This document shows, in pieces, positions 1 through 7,658 of a stretch of 8,591 nucleotides of DNA. The stretch spans positions 1 to 8,591 of the forward strand of contig DAIEEM010000347.1 in the NCBI GenBank assembly GCA_027325905.1, written 5' to 3'. A program made the position numbers and the translations under genes. The notes under the pieces are model-generated. The model was not told the DNA's origin and ran no database searches. It saw nothing but the letters and a program-made list of their open reading frames with translations. Origin of the DNA: Rhodocyclaceae bacterium (GTDB lineage Bacteria; Pseudomonadota; Gammaproteobacteria; Burkholderiales; Rhodocyclaceae). The number at the start of each line of letters is the position of its first letter. The stretch's first letter is position 1.

Positions 1-571
1 CATAGGTCAGTCCTTCGGTCCACACCAGGTCGAAGACGTTCTCGACGCCCTGCAGGTACATCGCCAGGCGCTCGAGGCCGTAGGTGATTTCGCCGGTGAT
101 GGGCTTGCAGTCGATGCCGCCGACCTGCTGGAAATAGGTGAACTGCGTGACCTCCATGCCGTTGAGCCAGACTTCCCAGCCCAGGCCCCAGGCACCGAGC
201 GTCGGGTTCTCCCAGTCGTCCTCGACGAAGCGGATGTCGTTCTGCTTGAGGTCGAAACCCAGCGCCGCCAGCGAGCCGAGATAGAGTTCGAGGATGTTGG
301 CCGGGGCCGGCTTCAGCACCACCTGGTACTGGTAGTAGTGCTGCATGCGGTTCGGATTCTCCCCATAGCGGCCGTCCTTCGGCCGGCGCGAGGGCTGCAC
401 GTAGCCGGCCTTCCACGGCTCGGGGCCGAGCGCACGCAGGAAGGTAGCCGTATGGCTGGTGCCGGCGCCGACTTCCATGTCGTAGGGCTGCAGCAACGCG
501 CAGCCCTGCTTGCCCCAAAATTGCTGCAATTGGAGAATGATCTCTTGGAACGTCGGTTTCGCTGCCGCCAT
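1..571 (-). CDS. glyQ: Glycyl-tRNA synthetase alpha subunit, N-terminal 190 residues (partial at left edge)
   Basis: This is the catalytic alpha chain of the heterotetrameric (alpha2beta2) class II glycyl-tRNA synthetase, a cytoplasmic enzyme that charges tRNA-Gly. Translating the minus strand from the ATG at 571 gives an open frame to the edge. Near-invariant GlyQ segments are visible: [13 protein letters not shown] (28-40), the class II motif region [19 protein letters not shown] (57-75), [22 protein letters not shown] (112-133), and [12 protein letters not shown] followed by [14 protein letters not shown] (141-172). E. coli GlyQ is about 300 residues, so roughly a third is missing beyond the window; glyS would be expected next. 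The start fits the family N-terminus ([13 protein letters not shown]), with a weak GGGA about 8 nt upstream. The gene lies 73 nt after the hemerythrin stop, the widest gap here, so it may have its own promoter. Identity is essentially certain from sequence; the downstream partner is inferred. Confidence 0.97.
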   Translation of the reverse strand, partial: MAAAKPTFQEIILQLQQFWGKQGCALLQPYDMEVGAGTSHTATFLRALGPEPWKAGYVQPSRRPKDGRYGENPNRMQHYYQYQVVLKPAPANILELYLGSLAALGFDLKQNDIRFVEDDWENPTLGAWGLGWEVWLNGMEVTQFTYFQQVGGIDCKPITGEITYGLERLAMYLQGVENVFDLVWTEGLTY

Positions 572-591
572 GAAAAGTCCCGCAAATTCGC

Positions 592-605
592 AAAATCGCG
601 ATTTT
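592..605. promoter_or_regulatory. 14-bp perfect palindrome and possible weak promoter before glyQ
   Basis: AAAATCGCGATTTT reads the same on both strands and ends 20 nt upstream of the glyQ ATG. It sits in the only sizeable gap of the window (572-644), an AT-richer patch in GC-rich DNA. On the minus strand TAAAAT (606-601) overlaps it and resembles a sigma-70 -10 box. The hexamer 17 bp further upstream (CTGGGA) matches TTGACA at only three positions, so a promoter is weakly supported. The palindrome could be an operator or chance. No intrinsic terminator for the upstream hemerythrin gene is visible here. Confidence 0.3.
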
Positions 606-644
606 ACAGGGAAAGGCGCGGATTCCCAGCCGACGCCAAGCGGC

Positions 645-1037
645 TCACTTCGCCAGGTATTTGGCGTATTCGCGGTCGACGACCATGATGTGCTTGGTCA
701 GCCATTCGTTGATGAGCAGGCGGACTTCCTCGGCGATCTGGTCGAGCGTCATGCCCCCGGCATTGGCGTAGAGCTTCGCCAGGCGGGCGCGGAAATCGTC
801 GTGCAGCTTCTTGTGCGCCGCCAGTTCGGGATAGCCGATTTCTTCGAGCAACTTCTCCTCGTCGCGGAAATGGACGATGACGTATTCGCTCAGCGCCGCC
901 AGCGTGCGCATCGCGCGCACCTGGTCGCGGTCGCTGACCATATCGGCGGCGAGGCGGAAGAGCTTCTGGTGCTGGCGATCGATCGCCGGGTCGCCGATCG
1001 CCAGCGCCGGCGTCCACTCGATGGTCGGAAAGGTCAT
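645..1037 (-). CDS. Single-domain bacteriohemerythrin
   Basis: The 130-residue protein is a four-helix-bundle hemerythrin that binds O2 reversibly at a non-heme di-iron centre in the cytoplasm. Roles known for the family include O2 storage or delivery, O2 sensing and iron handling. All ligands are present in the family order: H23 (DRQHQKLF), H56 and E60 (VHFRDEE), H75 and H79 (HKKLH), H116 and D121 (HIMVVD). The N-terminus [18 protein letters not shown] is typical, supporting the ATG at 1037. No signal peptide or fused signalling domain is present, so this is a stand-alone carrier-type protein, not a chemoreceptor or cyclase. It starts 25 nt after the lnt stop with no clear Shine-Dalgarno and ends 73 nt before glyQ, so it is probably co-transcribed with lnt. 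GC content looks like that of its neighbours, giving no sign of recent transfer. The family assignment is firm; the physiological role is not visible from sequence. Confidence 0.93.
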   Translation of the reverse strand: MTFPTIEWTPALAIGDPAIDRQHQKLFRLAADMVSDRDQVRAMRTLAALSEYVIVHFRDEEKLLEEIGYPELAAHKKLHDDFRARLAKLYANAGGMTLDQIAEEVRLLINEWLTKHIMVVDREYAKYLAK

Positions 1038-1062
1038 GTCGTCTGCTGCGGGGAAAACCGGC

Positions 1063-2544
1063 CTAGAGTATAAGGGAATCCGCTGACCGCGCTATCTTGC
1101 GCCGCAGCAGCGCCGGCAGGCAGGCCGCGAGCGCCAGCATCACCGCCGCGGTGTTGCCGTAGCGCACGAAGGGCGTGGCGCCGGCATAGCCTTGGGTTTC
1201 GACCACCAGCGCGCCGGTGCTGAATGGCGCCAGCACGGCGGCGACGCCGCCGTCGGGAGCGATGGCGGCGGTCATGCCGGTGTTGGTGGCGCGCAGCATC
1301 GGCCGCCCCGTTTCCATGGCGCGCATGCGCGCGATTTGCAGGTGCTGCGGCTGCGCCAGCGAATCGCCGAACCAGGCGGTGTTGGACATATTCACCAGCA
1401 GCGTCGCCGCCGGCAGCGCGCGGATCAACTCCTCGCCGAACAAGTCCTCGTAGCAGATGTTGGGGGCGATCTTCTGTCCGGCGACGGCGAGCGGCGCTTG
1501 CCGCGGCGGCCCCGCCGTGAAGTCCGACATCGGAATGCTGGCAAGACGGAAGAACCAGGAAAATCCGGGCGGCGCGTATTCGCCGAACGGCACGAGATGG
1601 CGCTTGGCGTAGGCCTGGACGTCGAAGTCCGCCGCCCCGCGGCGGCTGACGGCGACAGCGCCGTTGGTGTAGCCGCCGACCATCCCATCCTGCCGCATGC
1701 GCACGGCGACGCCGATCAGGGCCGGACCATGCTCGGTGAGATCGGCGAGCAGTTCGCGCGGCGTCTCGTCGAAGAACAGGGGAACGGCGGTTTCCGGCAG
1801 CACGGTCAAGTCCGCCGCATGGCCATGGGCGAGCGCGGCGTAGGTTTCGAGCGAGAGCGTGGCGCGCTGCGGATCCCACTTGAGTCCTTGCGGGATGTCG
1901 CCCTGTAGCAGCGCGACCGTCAGCGGCGCGCCCACAGGCTGCGTCCAGGCGATGCCGTGCAAGACGAAGCCGACGCCGGCGAATGCCGCGATCGGCAGCA
2001 GCTCGCGGCGCGTGCCCGTGGCGAGCAAGGCGGCGGCCAGCGCGACGAGCAGGCCGATGCCGTAGACGCCGAGCACCGGCGCGAAACCGGCCAGCGGGCT
2101 CGGCGGCGATTGCGAGTAGCCGAGGATGAGCCAGGGGAAGCCGGTGAGCACCCAGCCGCGCAGCCATTCGGCGAGCGCCCAGAGGCCGGCGGCGAGCAGG
2201 GCGTCGCGGCCGGCCGCGCCGCTGCGCAGCCGCGCGAAGCCGTAGCCGGCGGCAGCCGGAAAGACGGCCAGCAAGGCGCAGAACAGCAACGTCGCCAGTG
2301 CCGCCAGCGGCATCGGCATGCCGCCGAAGACTTTTAGGCTGACATAGACCCAGGACACGCCGGCGAGGAAAAAACCCAGCCCCCAGGCATAGCCGAGCAG
2401 CGCCGCCCGCGCCGGCGCGGCATCGCGCCAGGCGCGCAGCAGCCACGCCAGCGTCAGGAACGGCAGGATGAAAATGCCGAACGGCGCGAAGCCCGCCACC
2501 GTCGCCGCGCCGAGGGCAAAAGCGGCGAGCGGCCGGCGCCTCAT
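1063..2544 (-). CDS. lnt: Apolipoprotein N-acyltransferase
   Basis: Lnt moves an acyl chain from phospholipid to the N-terminal cysteine of apolipoproteins in the inner membrane, the last step of lipoprotein maturation in Gram-negative bacteria and needed for Lol export. The 493 residues match the usual length (E. coli about 512). The N-terminal half carries hydrophobic segments (roughly 5-36, 45-70, 78-102, 113-128, 155-175, 183-200) and the family phrase GFAPFG (18-23). A nitrilase-like domain follows, with the full triad E251 (LPETAVPLF), K314 (KRHLVPFGEYAP) and C364 (CYEDLFGE). The supporting E322, Y365 and E366 are also present. A last hydrophobic segment lies at 464-480. The ATG overlaps the corC stop as ATGA (2541-2544), indicating translational coupling; no Shine-Dalgarno is obvious. 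A longer overlapping frame reading into 2596 is arginine-rich and is not the real product. Confidence 0.97.
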   Translation of the reverse strand: MRRRPLAAFALGAATVAGFAPFGIFILPFLTLAWLLRAWRDAAPARAALLGYAWGLGFFLAGVSWVYVSLKVFGGMPMPLAALATLLFCALLAVFPAAAGYGFARLRSGAAGRDALLAAGLWALAEWLRGWVLTGFPWLILGYSQSPPSPLAGFAPVLGVYGIGLLVALAAALLATGTRRELLPIAAFAGVGFVLHGIAWTQPVGAPLTVALLQGDIPQGLKWDPQRATLSLETYAALAHGHAADLTVLPETAVPLFFDETPRELLADLTEHGPALIGVAVRMRQDGMVGGYTNGAVAVSRRGAADFDVQAYAKRHLVPFGEYAPPGFSWFFRLASIPMSDFTAGPPRQAPLAVAGQKIAPNICYEDLFGEELIRALPAATLLVNMSNTAWFGDSLAQPQHLQIARMRAMETGRPMLRATNTGMTAAIAPDGGVAAVLAPFSTGALVVETQGYAGATPFVRYGNTAAVMLALAACLPALLRRKIARSADSLIL

Positions 2545-3383
2545 TCGGCGGCGAGCTTGAGTCCGCGCTGCGGATCGACCAGCAGCGTGTGCACACGCCG
2601 GCTGTCGGCGCGCAGCACCTGGACGCGCAGGCCGTCGAGCTGCACCGTCTCGTTGCGCTTTGGCAGGCGGCCGAGCTGGTGGATGACCAGGCCGCCGACG
2701 GTGTCGAACGCCTCGTCGGAGAAGGCGGTGCCGAATGCGGCGTTGAAATCGGCGATCTCGGTGGTGGCCTTGACGCGGTAGCGTCCGGTGTTGTCGAGCA
2801 CGATGTTGTCCGCCGTCTCGTCGAAGTCGTATTCGTCCTCGATGTCGCCGACGATCTGTTCGAGCACGTCCTCGATGGTGACCAGCCCGGCGATGCCGCC
2901 GTATTCGTCGACGACGATGGCCATGTGGTTGCGCGAGGCGCGGAACTCGCGCAGCAGCACGTTGAGGCGCTTCGACTCGGGCACGAACACCGCCGGGCGC
3001 AGGCTGTCGCGCAAGTCGAATTCCTTGCCGGAGAAATAGCGCAGCAGTTCCTTCGCCAGCAGGATGCCGATGATGTCGTCGCGGTTCTCGCCGATGACGG
3101 GGAAGCGCGAGTGCGCGGCCTCGATGACGATGTCGACGATCTTTTCCGGGTCTTCGGCGATGTCGACGACGTCCATCTGGGCGCGCGGCACCATGATGTC
3201 GCGCACTTGCATGTCGGATACCTGCATGGCCCCCTCGATGATGGTGAGGGCGTCGGAGTCGAGCAGGTTGCGTTCGAAGGCGCCGCGCAGGAGGCCGAGG
3301 AGTTGTTCGCGGTCTTCGGGTTTGCGCATCAGCAGCGCGGAAAGACGCTCAAGCAGGGTCGGTCGACTAGGGGAGGGGTCCAT
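2541..3383 (-). CDS. corC: CorC/YbeX-type CBS-domain protein (HlyC/CorC family)
   Basis: This is a soluble CorC (YbeX) protein of about 280 residues, close to E. coli CorC (292). It lacks the N-terminal DUF21 membrane domain found in longer relatives. Two CBS repeats occupy roughly residues 60-185: DIMVPRAQMDVVD and HSRFPVIGE in the first, NHMAIVVDEYGGIAGLVTIE with DVLEQIVGDIEDEYD closing the second. A CorC_HlyC domain follows (about 200-275: RVKATTEIADFNAAFGT, FDTVGGLVIHQLGRLP). The family is linked to Mg2+/Co2+ efflux by genetics, and in E. coli YbeX is also linked to ribosome metabolism; CBS pairs usually bind adenine nucleotides. The ATG at 3383 gives MDPSPSRP; an in-frame TTG at 3389 is an alternative, and neither has a good Shine-Dalgarno. 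The gene begins 15 nt after ybeY and overlaps lnt by 4 nt. Family is certain; molecular function is less so. Confidence 0.94.
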   Translation of the reverse strand: MDPSPSRPTLLERLSALLMRKPEDREQLLGLLRGAFERNLLDSDALTIIEGAMQVSDMQVRDIMVPRAQMDVVDIAEDPEKIVDIVIEAAHSRFPVIGENRDDIIGILLAKELLRYFSGKEFDLRDSLRPAVFVPESKRLNVLLREFRASRNHMAIVVDEYGGIAGLVTIEDVLEQIVGDIEDEYDFDETADNIVLDNTGRYRVKATTEIADFNAAFGTAFSDEAFDTVGGLVIHQLGRLPKRNETVQLDGLRVQVLRADSRRVHTLLVDPQRGLKLAAE

Positions 3384-3398
3384 GCGCAAGGAGCTTGT

Positions 3399-3828
3399 TC
3401 AATAAGGATCGGGGTAGCCGAGCCGGGCCAGGATTTCGCGCTCTTTCGCTTCCATGCGCGCCGCCTCCTGCGGGCCGGCCTCGTGATCGTAACCCTGCAG
3501 ATGCAGCATACCATGCACGATCAAGTGGGCGAAGTGGGCCGCGGCCGCCTTGCCCTGCGCCTGCGCCTCCTTCAGCACCACGGGCAGGCAGATCGCAAGG
3601 TCGCCGACGGCGTCGGGATCGGTCGCGTAGGGAAACGACAGCACGTTGGTGGCGTAGTCCTTGTGGCGGTAGGCCGCGTTGAGCGCGCGGCCTTCCTCGG
3701 CGTCGACGAAGCGCACCGTCACCTGGGCTGGAGCCTCACAACTGGCGCTCACGCAGCGGCGCACGAAAGGCCGCGAGGGTAACGCCGGATCGTTACAGGC
3801 ATATTGCACGCTGAGCGACAGGCTCGGC

Positions 3829-3848
<20 letters not shown>
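3399..3848 (-). CDS. ybeY: Endoribonuclease YbeY (rRNA maturation factor)
   Basis: YbeY is a single-domain Zn2+ metalloprotein implicated in 16S rRNA 3'-end maturation and ribosome quality control. The 149-residue product carries the signature [11 protein letters not shown] with zinc ligands H112, H116 and H122. Also present are the conserved R61 region ([14 protein letters not shown], 60-73), VGDLAIC (81-87) and the usual C-terminus ARLGYPDPY. The frame stays open upstream to 3908, but residues before the ATG at 3848 are low-complexity shadow of phoH. Starting at 3848 gives a normal family length, with [10 protein letters not shown] aligning to the start of E. coli YbeY (about 155 residues). 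This start lies inside the end of phoH, a 20-nt overlap (3829-3848) in a different frame, with a GAGAAG just upstream as a poor Shine-Dalgarno. Overlap with ybeZ and position before corC match the conserved ybeZ-ybeY-ybeX order. Confidence 0.95.
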
Positions 3849-4772
<924 letters not shown>

Positions 4773-4776
<4 letters not shown>

Positions 4777-6113
4777 ATGACGACGATCTCGCCGCGCAGG
4801 CTGTGCGGAAATGCGTGGACGACGCGCACATCGACGAAATGGCCGATCAGGCGCTCGTTGCCGGCGAAATTGACGACGCGGTTGTTGTCGGTACGGCCGG
4901 CGAGCTCCAGCGCATCCTTCTTGGCATGGGCTTCGACGAGCACGCGCTGCACCGTGCCAACCATCGCCTGCGAGATGGCGAAGGCCTGCTCGTCGATGCG
5001 CTTCTGCAGGCGCATCAGGCGCGTCGACTTGACCTCCGCCGGCGTGTCGTCGGGCAGTTCCACCGCCGGCGTGCCGGGACGCGGGCTGTAGATGAAGGAG
5101 AAGCTGGCGTCGAAGCCGACCTCGTCGATGAGTTTCATGGTCTTCTCGAAATCGGCGTCGGTCTCGCCGGGAAAACCGACGATGAAATCCGTGGACAGCG
5201 AGATGTCCGGGCGCGCCGCGCGCAGCTTCCTGACGATCGACTTGTACTCGAGCGCCGTGTAGCCGCGCTTCATGGCCGCCAGCACGCGGTCGGCGCCGGC
5301 CTGCACCGGCAGGTGCAAGTGCGAAACCAACTTCCCCACCTTGGCGTAGACGTCGAACATGCGCGGCGTCATCTCGCGCGGATGCGAAGTCGTGTAGCGG
5401 ATGCGCTCGATGCCGGGCATGTCGGCGATGGCCTCGATGAGGAAGGCGAGGTCCGCCGCATCCTCCGCGTCCGCCGTGGCGCCGAGCCTGCCGCGATACG
5501 CATTCACGTTCTGCCCCAGCAGCGTGACCTCCTTCACGCCCTGGGCGGCGAGGTCGGCGACCTCCGCCAGCACGTCCGCGACCGGGCGCGATATTTCCTC
5601 GCCGCGCGTGAACGGCACGATACAGTAGGTGCAGAACTTCGAGCAACCCTCCATGACGGAGACGAAAGCCGAGACGCCGTCGACCTTGGCCGGCGGCAGC
5701 GCGTCGAACTTCTCGATCTCGGGGAAGGAGACGTCGACCTGGGCACGGCCGCTGGCGCGGCGCGCGGCGATCAGTTGCGGCAAGCGATGCAGCGTCTGCG
5801 GGCCGAAGACGATGTCGACGTAGGGCGCGCGCGCGACGATGGCGGCGCCTTCCTGGCTCGCCACGCAGCCGCCGACGCCGATCACCAGGTTCGGCTTCTT
5901 CTGCTTGAGCTGCCGCACGCGGCCGAGGTCGTGGAACACTTTCTCCTGCGCCTTCTCGCGCACCGAGCAAGTGTTGAAAATAATGATGTCGGCATCTTCC
6001 GGGCTGTCGGTCTCGACCGTGTCGCCGGCGGCGGCGAGCACGTCGGCCATCTTGGCGGAATCGTATTCGTTCATCTGGCACCCGAAGGTACGGATGAACA
6101 CTTTCTTGGTCAT
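4773..6113 (-). CDS. miaB: tRNA-2-methylthio-N6-dimethylallyladenosine synthase
   Basis: MiaB is a radical-SAM methylthiotransferase that converts i6A37 to ms2i6A37 in tRNAs reading UNN codons. Counting from the ATG at 6113 (446 residues), the N-terminal UPF0004 domain supplies three cluster cysteines: C12 ([10 protein letters not shown]), C49 ([10 protein letters not shown]) and C83 ([10 protein letters not shown]). The radical-SAM motif CSKFCTYC follows, with C157, C161 and C164 ([19 protein letters not shown]). [24 protein letters not shown] and [11 protein letters not shown] are all in place, and a C-terminal TRAM domain spans about 375-440. Length equals that of typical MiaB (E. coli 474, many beta-proteobacteria about 445). 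A TTG three bases upstream (6116) is possible, but ATG makes the usual [15 protein letters not shown] start. The ATG shares one base with the stop of the upstream ORF (TGATG), implying coupling. RimO is excluded by the MiaB-type wording around the cysteines and by operon context. Confidence 0.97.
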
Positions 6114-6466
6114 CAACGGGAGGCGGCCAGTTCGGCGGGGGTCAGGATCCAGACGCGCGAAACGAAGCCCATGGCGTCGACTAGGTAGCGCACCGGCATG
6201 GGCTGCTGGACCGACGCGGGCATCACGATGAGGTTCTGCTCGTTGCGAATCTGCGCCGCCGGCGACAGCGGCAACACCTGGCCGTCGATCTGCACCGACC
6301 CGACCGCAGACCAGCCCATGATTCCGCGCTGCGAGTCCGCCGGAAGCGTGCGCGCCACACCCACCACCGGCCCGGAAGACTGGGCGGGCGAGGGAAGGGG
6401 CGCCTGGTCGGCAGCACCTTGGATGATGGTGCTGATGATGGCCGGAATCAGCGAGATAACGGGCAT
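6113..6466 (-). CDS. Conserved-looking hypothetical protein, possible short exported or membrane-attached protein
   Basis: I do not recognise a named family. The 117-residue product begins with a hydrophobic stretch (about residues 3-16, [14 protein letters not shown]) without an Arg/Lys-rich n-region, so a signal peptide or anchor is only weakly suggested. A Pro/Ser/Gln-rich linker follows (20-35). The C-terminal part (about 50-112) looks like a small beta-rich domain: [20 protein letters not shown], then LIVMPASV, then [19 protein letters not shown]. It resembles, from memory, small secreted hypotheticals beside miaB in Rhodocyclales-type genomes; this is not searched. Coupling to miaB by TGATG, normal GC and a continuous frame support real expression. 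The ATG at 6466 has no Shine-Dalgarno and sits 6 nt after a perfect TATAAT. If that box is real the transcript would be leaderless, or translation could begin downstream (for example the ATG at residue 50). No cysteines are present. Confidence 0.72.
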   Translation of the reverse strand: MPVISLIPAIISTIIQGAADQAPLPSPAQSSGPVVGVARTLPADSQRGIMGWSAVGSVQIDGQVLPLSPAAQIRNEQNLIVMPASVQQPMPVRYLVDAMGFVSRVWILTPAELAASR

Positions 6467-6472
6467 GGGCCG

Positions 6473-6478
6473 ATTATA
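6473..6478 (-). promoter_or_regulatory. Perfect TATAAT -10 box, possible internal promoter for the hypothetical-miaB-ybeZYX-lnt block
   Basis: The minus strand reads TATAAT in the 37-nt gap between the rlmL stop (6504) and the next ATG (6466). It exactly matches the sigma-70 -10 consensus in GC-rich surroundings. The -35 region is poor: at 16-18 bp spacing the hexamers are CGCCCG, GCGCCC and GGCGCC. The expected transcription start, about 7 nt downstream, falls on or next to the A of the ATG. The box position is seen directly; promoter activity is inferred and the missing -35 lowers confidence. Confidence 0.35.
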
Positions 6479-6503
6479 GACGCGATGCGCGCAGCGGGCG
6501 CCG

Positions 6504-7658
6504 TCATCGCTCGCGCCGGTGGCTGCCGGCGACGACGACGAATTCGTAGAGCCGGCATTCGAGCGGGCCGTTGAACAGCGGCGTCTTCTTCGAGGGTTTG
6601 AGGCCGATCAGCTTCGGCAATTGCGGATCGGCGGAAAGGAAATAGCAGCGCCAGCCGGGAAAACGCTTCTTCAGCGCATCGCCGAGCTTGGGGTAGAAGG
6701 CCGCGAGTTCCGCAGCCTCGCCGAGGCGTTCGCCATAGGGCGGGTTGGCGATCAGGATGCCCTCCGGCGCCGGCGGCAGGCGTTCGAGCAGATCGGCCCG
6801 CTCCACCGTCACCAGGTCGTCGAGGCCGGCGTGGGCGAGGTTCTGCGTCGCGCGCGCGACGGCGTCGGCGGCGAGGTCGGAGCCCCAGATCGGCAGCGGG
6901 CCGGCCTCCAGGCGCCGTTGCGCCGCCTCGGTGCGCAGGCGCCGCCACAACGCGGCGTCGAAATTCGCCAGCCGCTCGAGGCCGAACTCGCCGGCGTCGC
7001 GGCCCAGGCCCGGCGCGTCGGCGAGGCTCATCTGCGCCGCCTCGATCAGGAAAGTGCCGCTGCCGCACATCGGGTCGAGCAGCGGCGTGCCGGGAGTCCA
7101 GCCCGCCAGGCGCAATATGCCGGCGGCGAGGTTTTCCTTCAGCGGCGCTTCGATCTTGGCGATCTTGTGGCCGCGCAGGTAGAGCGGCTCACCCGAGGTG
7201 TCGAGATAGAGCGTCGCGGAGTTGGCGGTGAGGAAAAGATGCACGCGCACGTCGGGATTGCGTGTGTCGACGCTCGGCCGGCGCGCGCAGGCGTCGCGGA
7301 AGCGGTCGCAGACGGCGTCCTTGACGCGCAGCGCGACGAACTCCAGGCTCTTCAGCGGCGAACGCTGGGCGGTGACATAGACGCGCAGCGTGTTGTCGAC
7401 GTCGAAGCGCTGCGGCCAATCCTGCGCCAGCGCCAGGCGATAGATGTCTTCCTCGCTGCCGTAGGCGCCCTGCGCCAGCTTCCAGAGCACGCGCGTGGCG
7501 ATGCGCGATTCGAGGTTGGCGCGATAGCAGGCTTCCCAGGTGCCGCGGAAGGAAACGCCGCCGGGCACGGCGCGGACGTCCTGCCCGCCCGCCGCCGTCA
7601 GTTCCTCGGCCAGCAGGCCTTCGAGCCCGCGCGGGCAGGGAGCGAAGAAATTTTCCAT
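6504..7658 (-). CDS. rlmL: THUMP-domain class I SAM-dependent rRNA methyltransferase, RlmL type (23S rRNA m2G2445)
   Basis: The 384-residue protein matches the RlmL half of E. coli RlmKL (YcbY, about 700 residues), which makes N2-methylguanine at 23S position 2445. The N-terminal ferredoxin-like region (MENFFAPCPRGLEGLLAEEL) is followed by a THUMP domain (about 45-155, with RVHLFLTANSATLYLDTSGEPLY at its end). The linker LRGHKIAKIEAPLKENLAAGIL leads into a Rossmann-like methyltransferase domain. That domain has SAM motif I DPMCGSGTFLIEAA (195-208), an acidic motif II region GSDLAADAV (259-267) and catalytic motif IV NPPYGERLG (305-313). The C-terminal RlmK half is absent, so this is a stand-alone RlmL, common outside the gamma-proteobacteria. 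Start at 7658 shares one base with the stop of the HemJ-like gene (TGATG). Family is sure; the exact target guanine is inferred from homology. Confidence 0.9.
   Translation of the reverse strand: MENFFAPCPRGLEGLLAEELTAAGGQDVRAVPGGVSFRGTWEACYRANLESRIATRVLWKLAQGAYGSEEDIYRLALAQDWPQRFDVDNTLRVYVTAQRSPLKSLEFVALRVKDAVCDRFRDACARRPSVDTRNPDVRVHLFLTANSATLYLDTSGEPLYLRGHKIAKIEAPLKENLAAGILRLAGWTPGTPLLDPMCGSGTFLIEAAQMSLADAPGLGRDAGEFGLERLANFDAALWRRLRTEAAQRRLEAGPLPIWGSDLAADAVARATQNLAHAGLDDLVTVERADLLERLPPAPEGILIANPPYGERLGEAAELAAFYPKLGDALKKRFPGWRCYFLSADPQLPKLIGLKPSKKTPLFNGPLECRLYEFVVVAGSHRRER

Noticed and set aside
628..644. GCCG...CGGC inverted repeat after hemerythrin as a terminator.
   Set aside because: The stem is only 4 bp with an 8-nt loop and no U-run follows it, so it does not qualify as an intrinsic terminator.
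1034..2596. A 520-codon minus-strand open frame overlapping lnt, slightly longer than lnt.
   Set aside because: The product is almost entirely Arg/Ala/Gly; the adjacent frame encodes Lnt with its Glu-Lys-Cys triad.
3384..3398. CTCCTT in the sense strand just before corC, resembling the anti-Shine-Dalgarno tail of 16S rRNA.
   Set aside because: A 6-base match in a short spacer is easily chance, and no structure or partner Shine-Dalgarno was found nearby to make it regulatory.
2589..3782. A 397-codon plus-strand open frame across corC and ybeY.
   Set aside because: It mirrors the minus-strand codons of corC (long runs of Val/Asp/His), spans two real genes and has no domain or ribosome binding site.
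4803..6188. A 461-codon plus-strand open frame antisense to miaB.
   Set aside because: Its composition (His/Arg/Val/Asp rich) is the typical antisense shadow of a GC-rich gene; it has no recognisable motif and the opposite strand codes a perfect MiaB.
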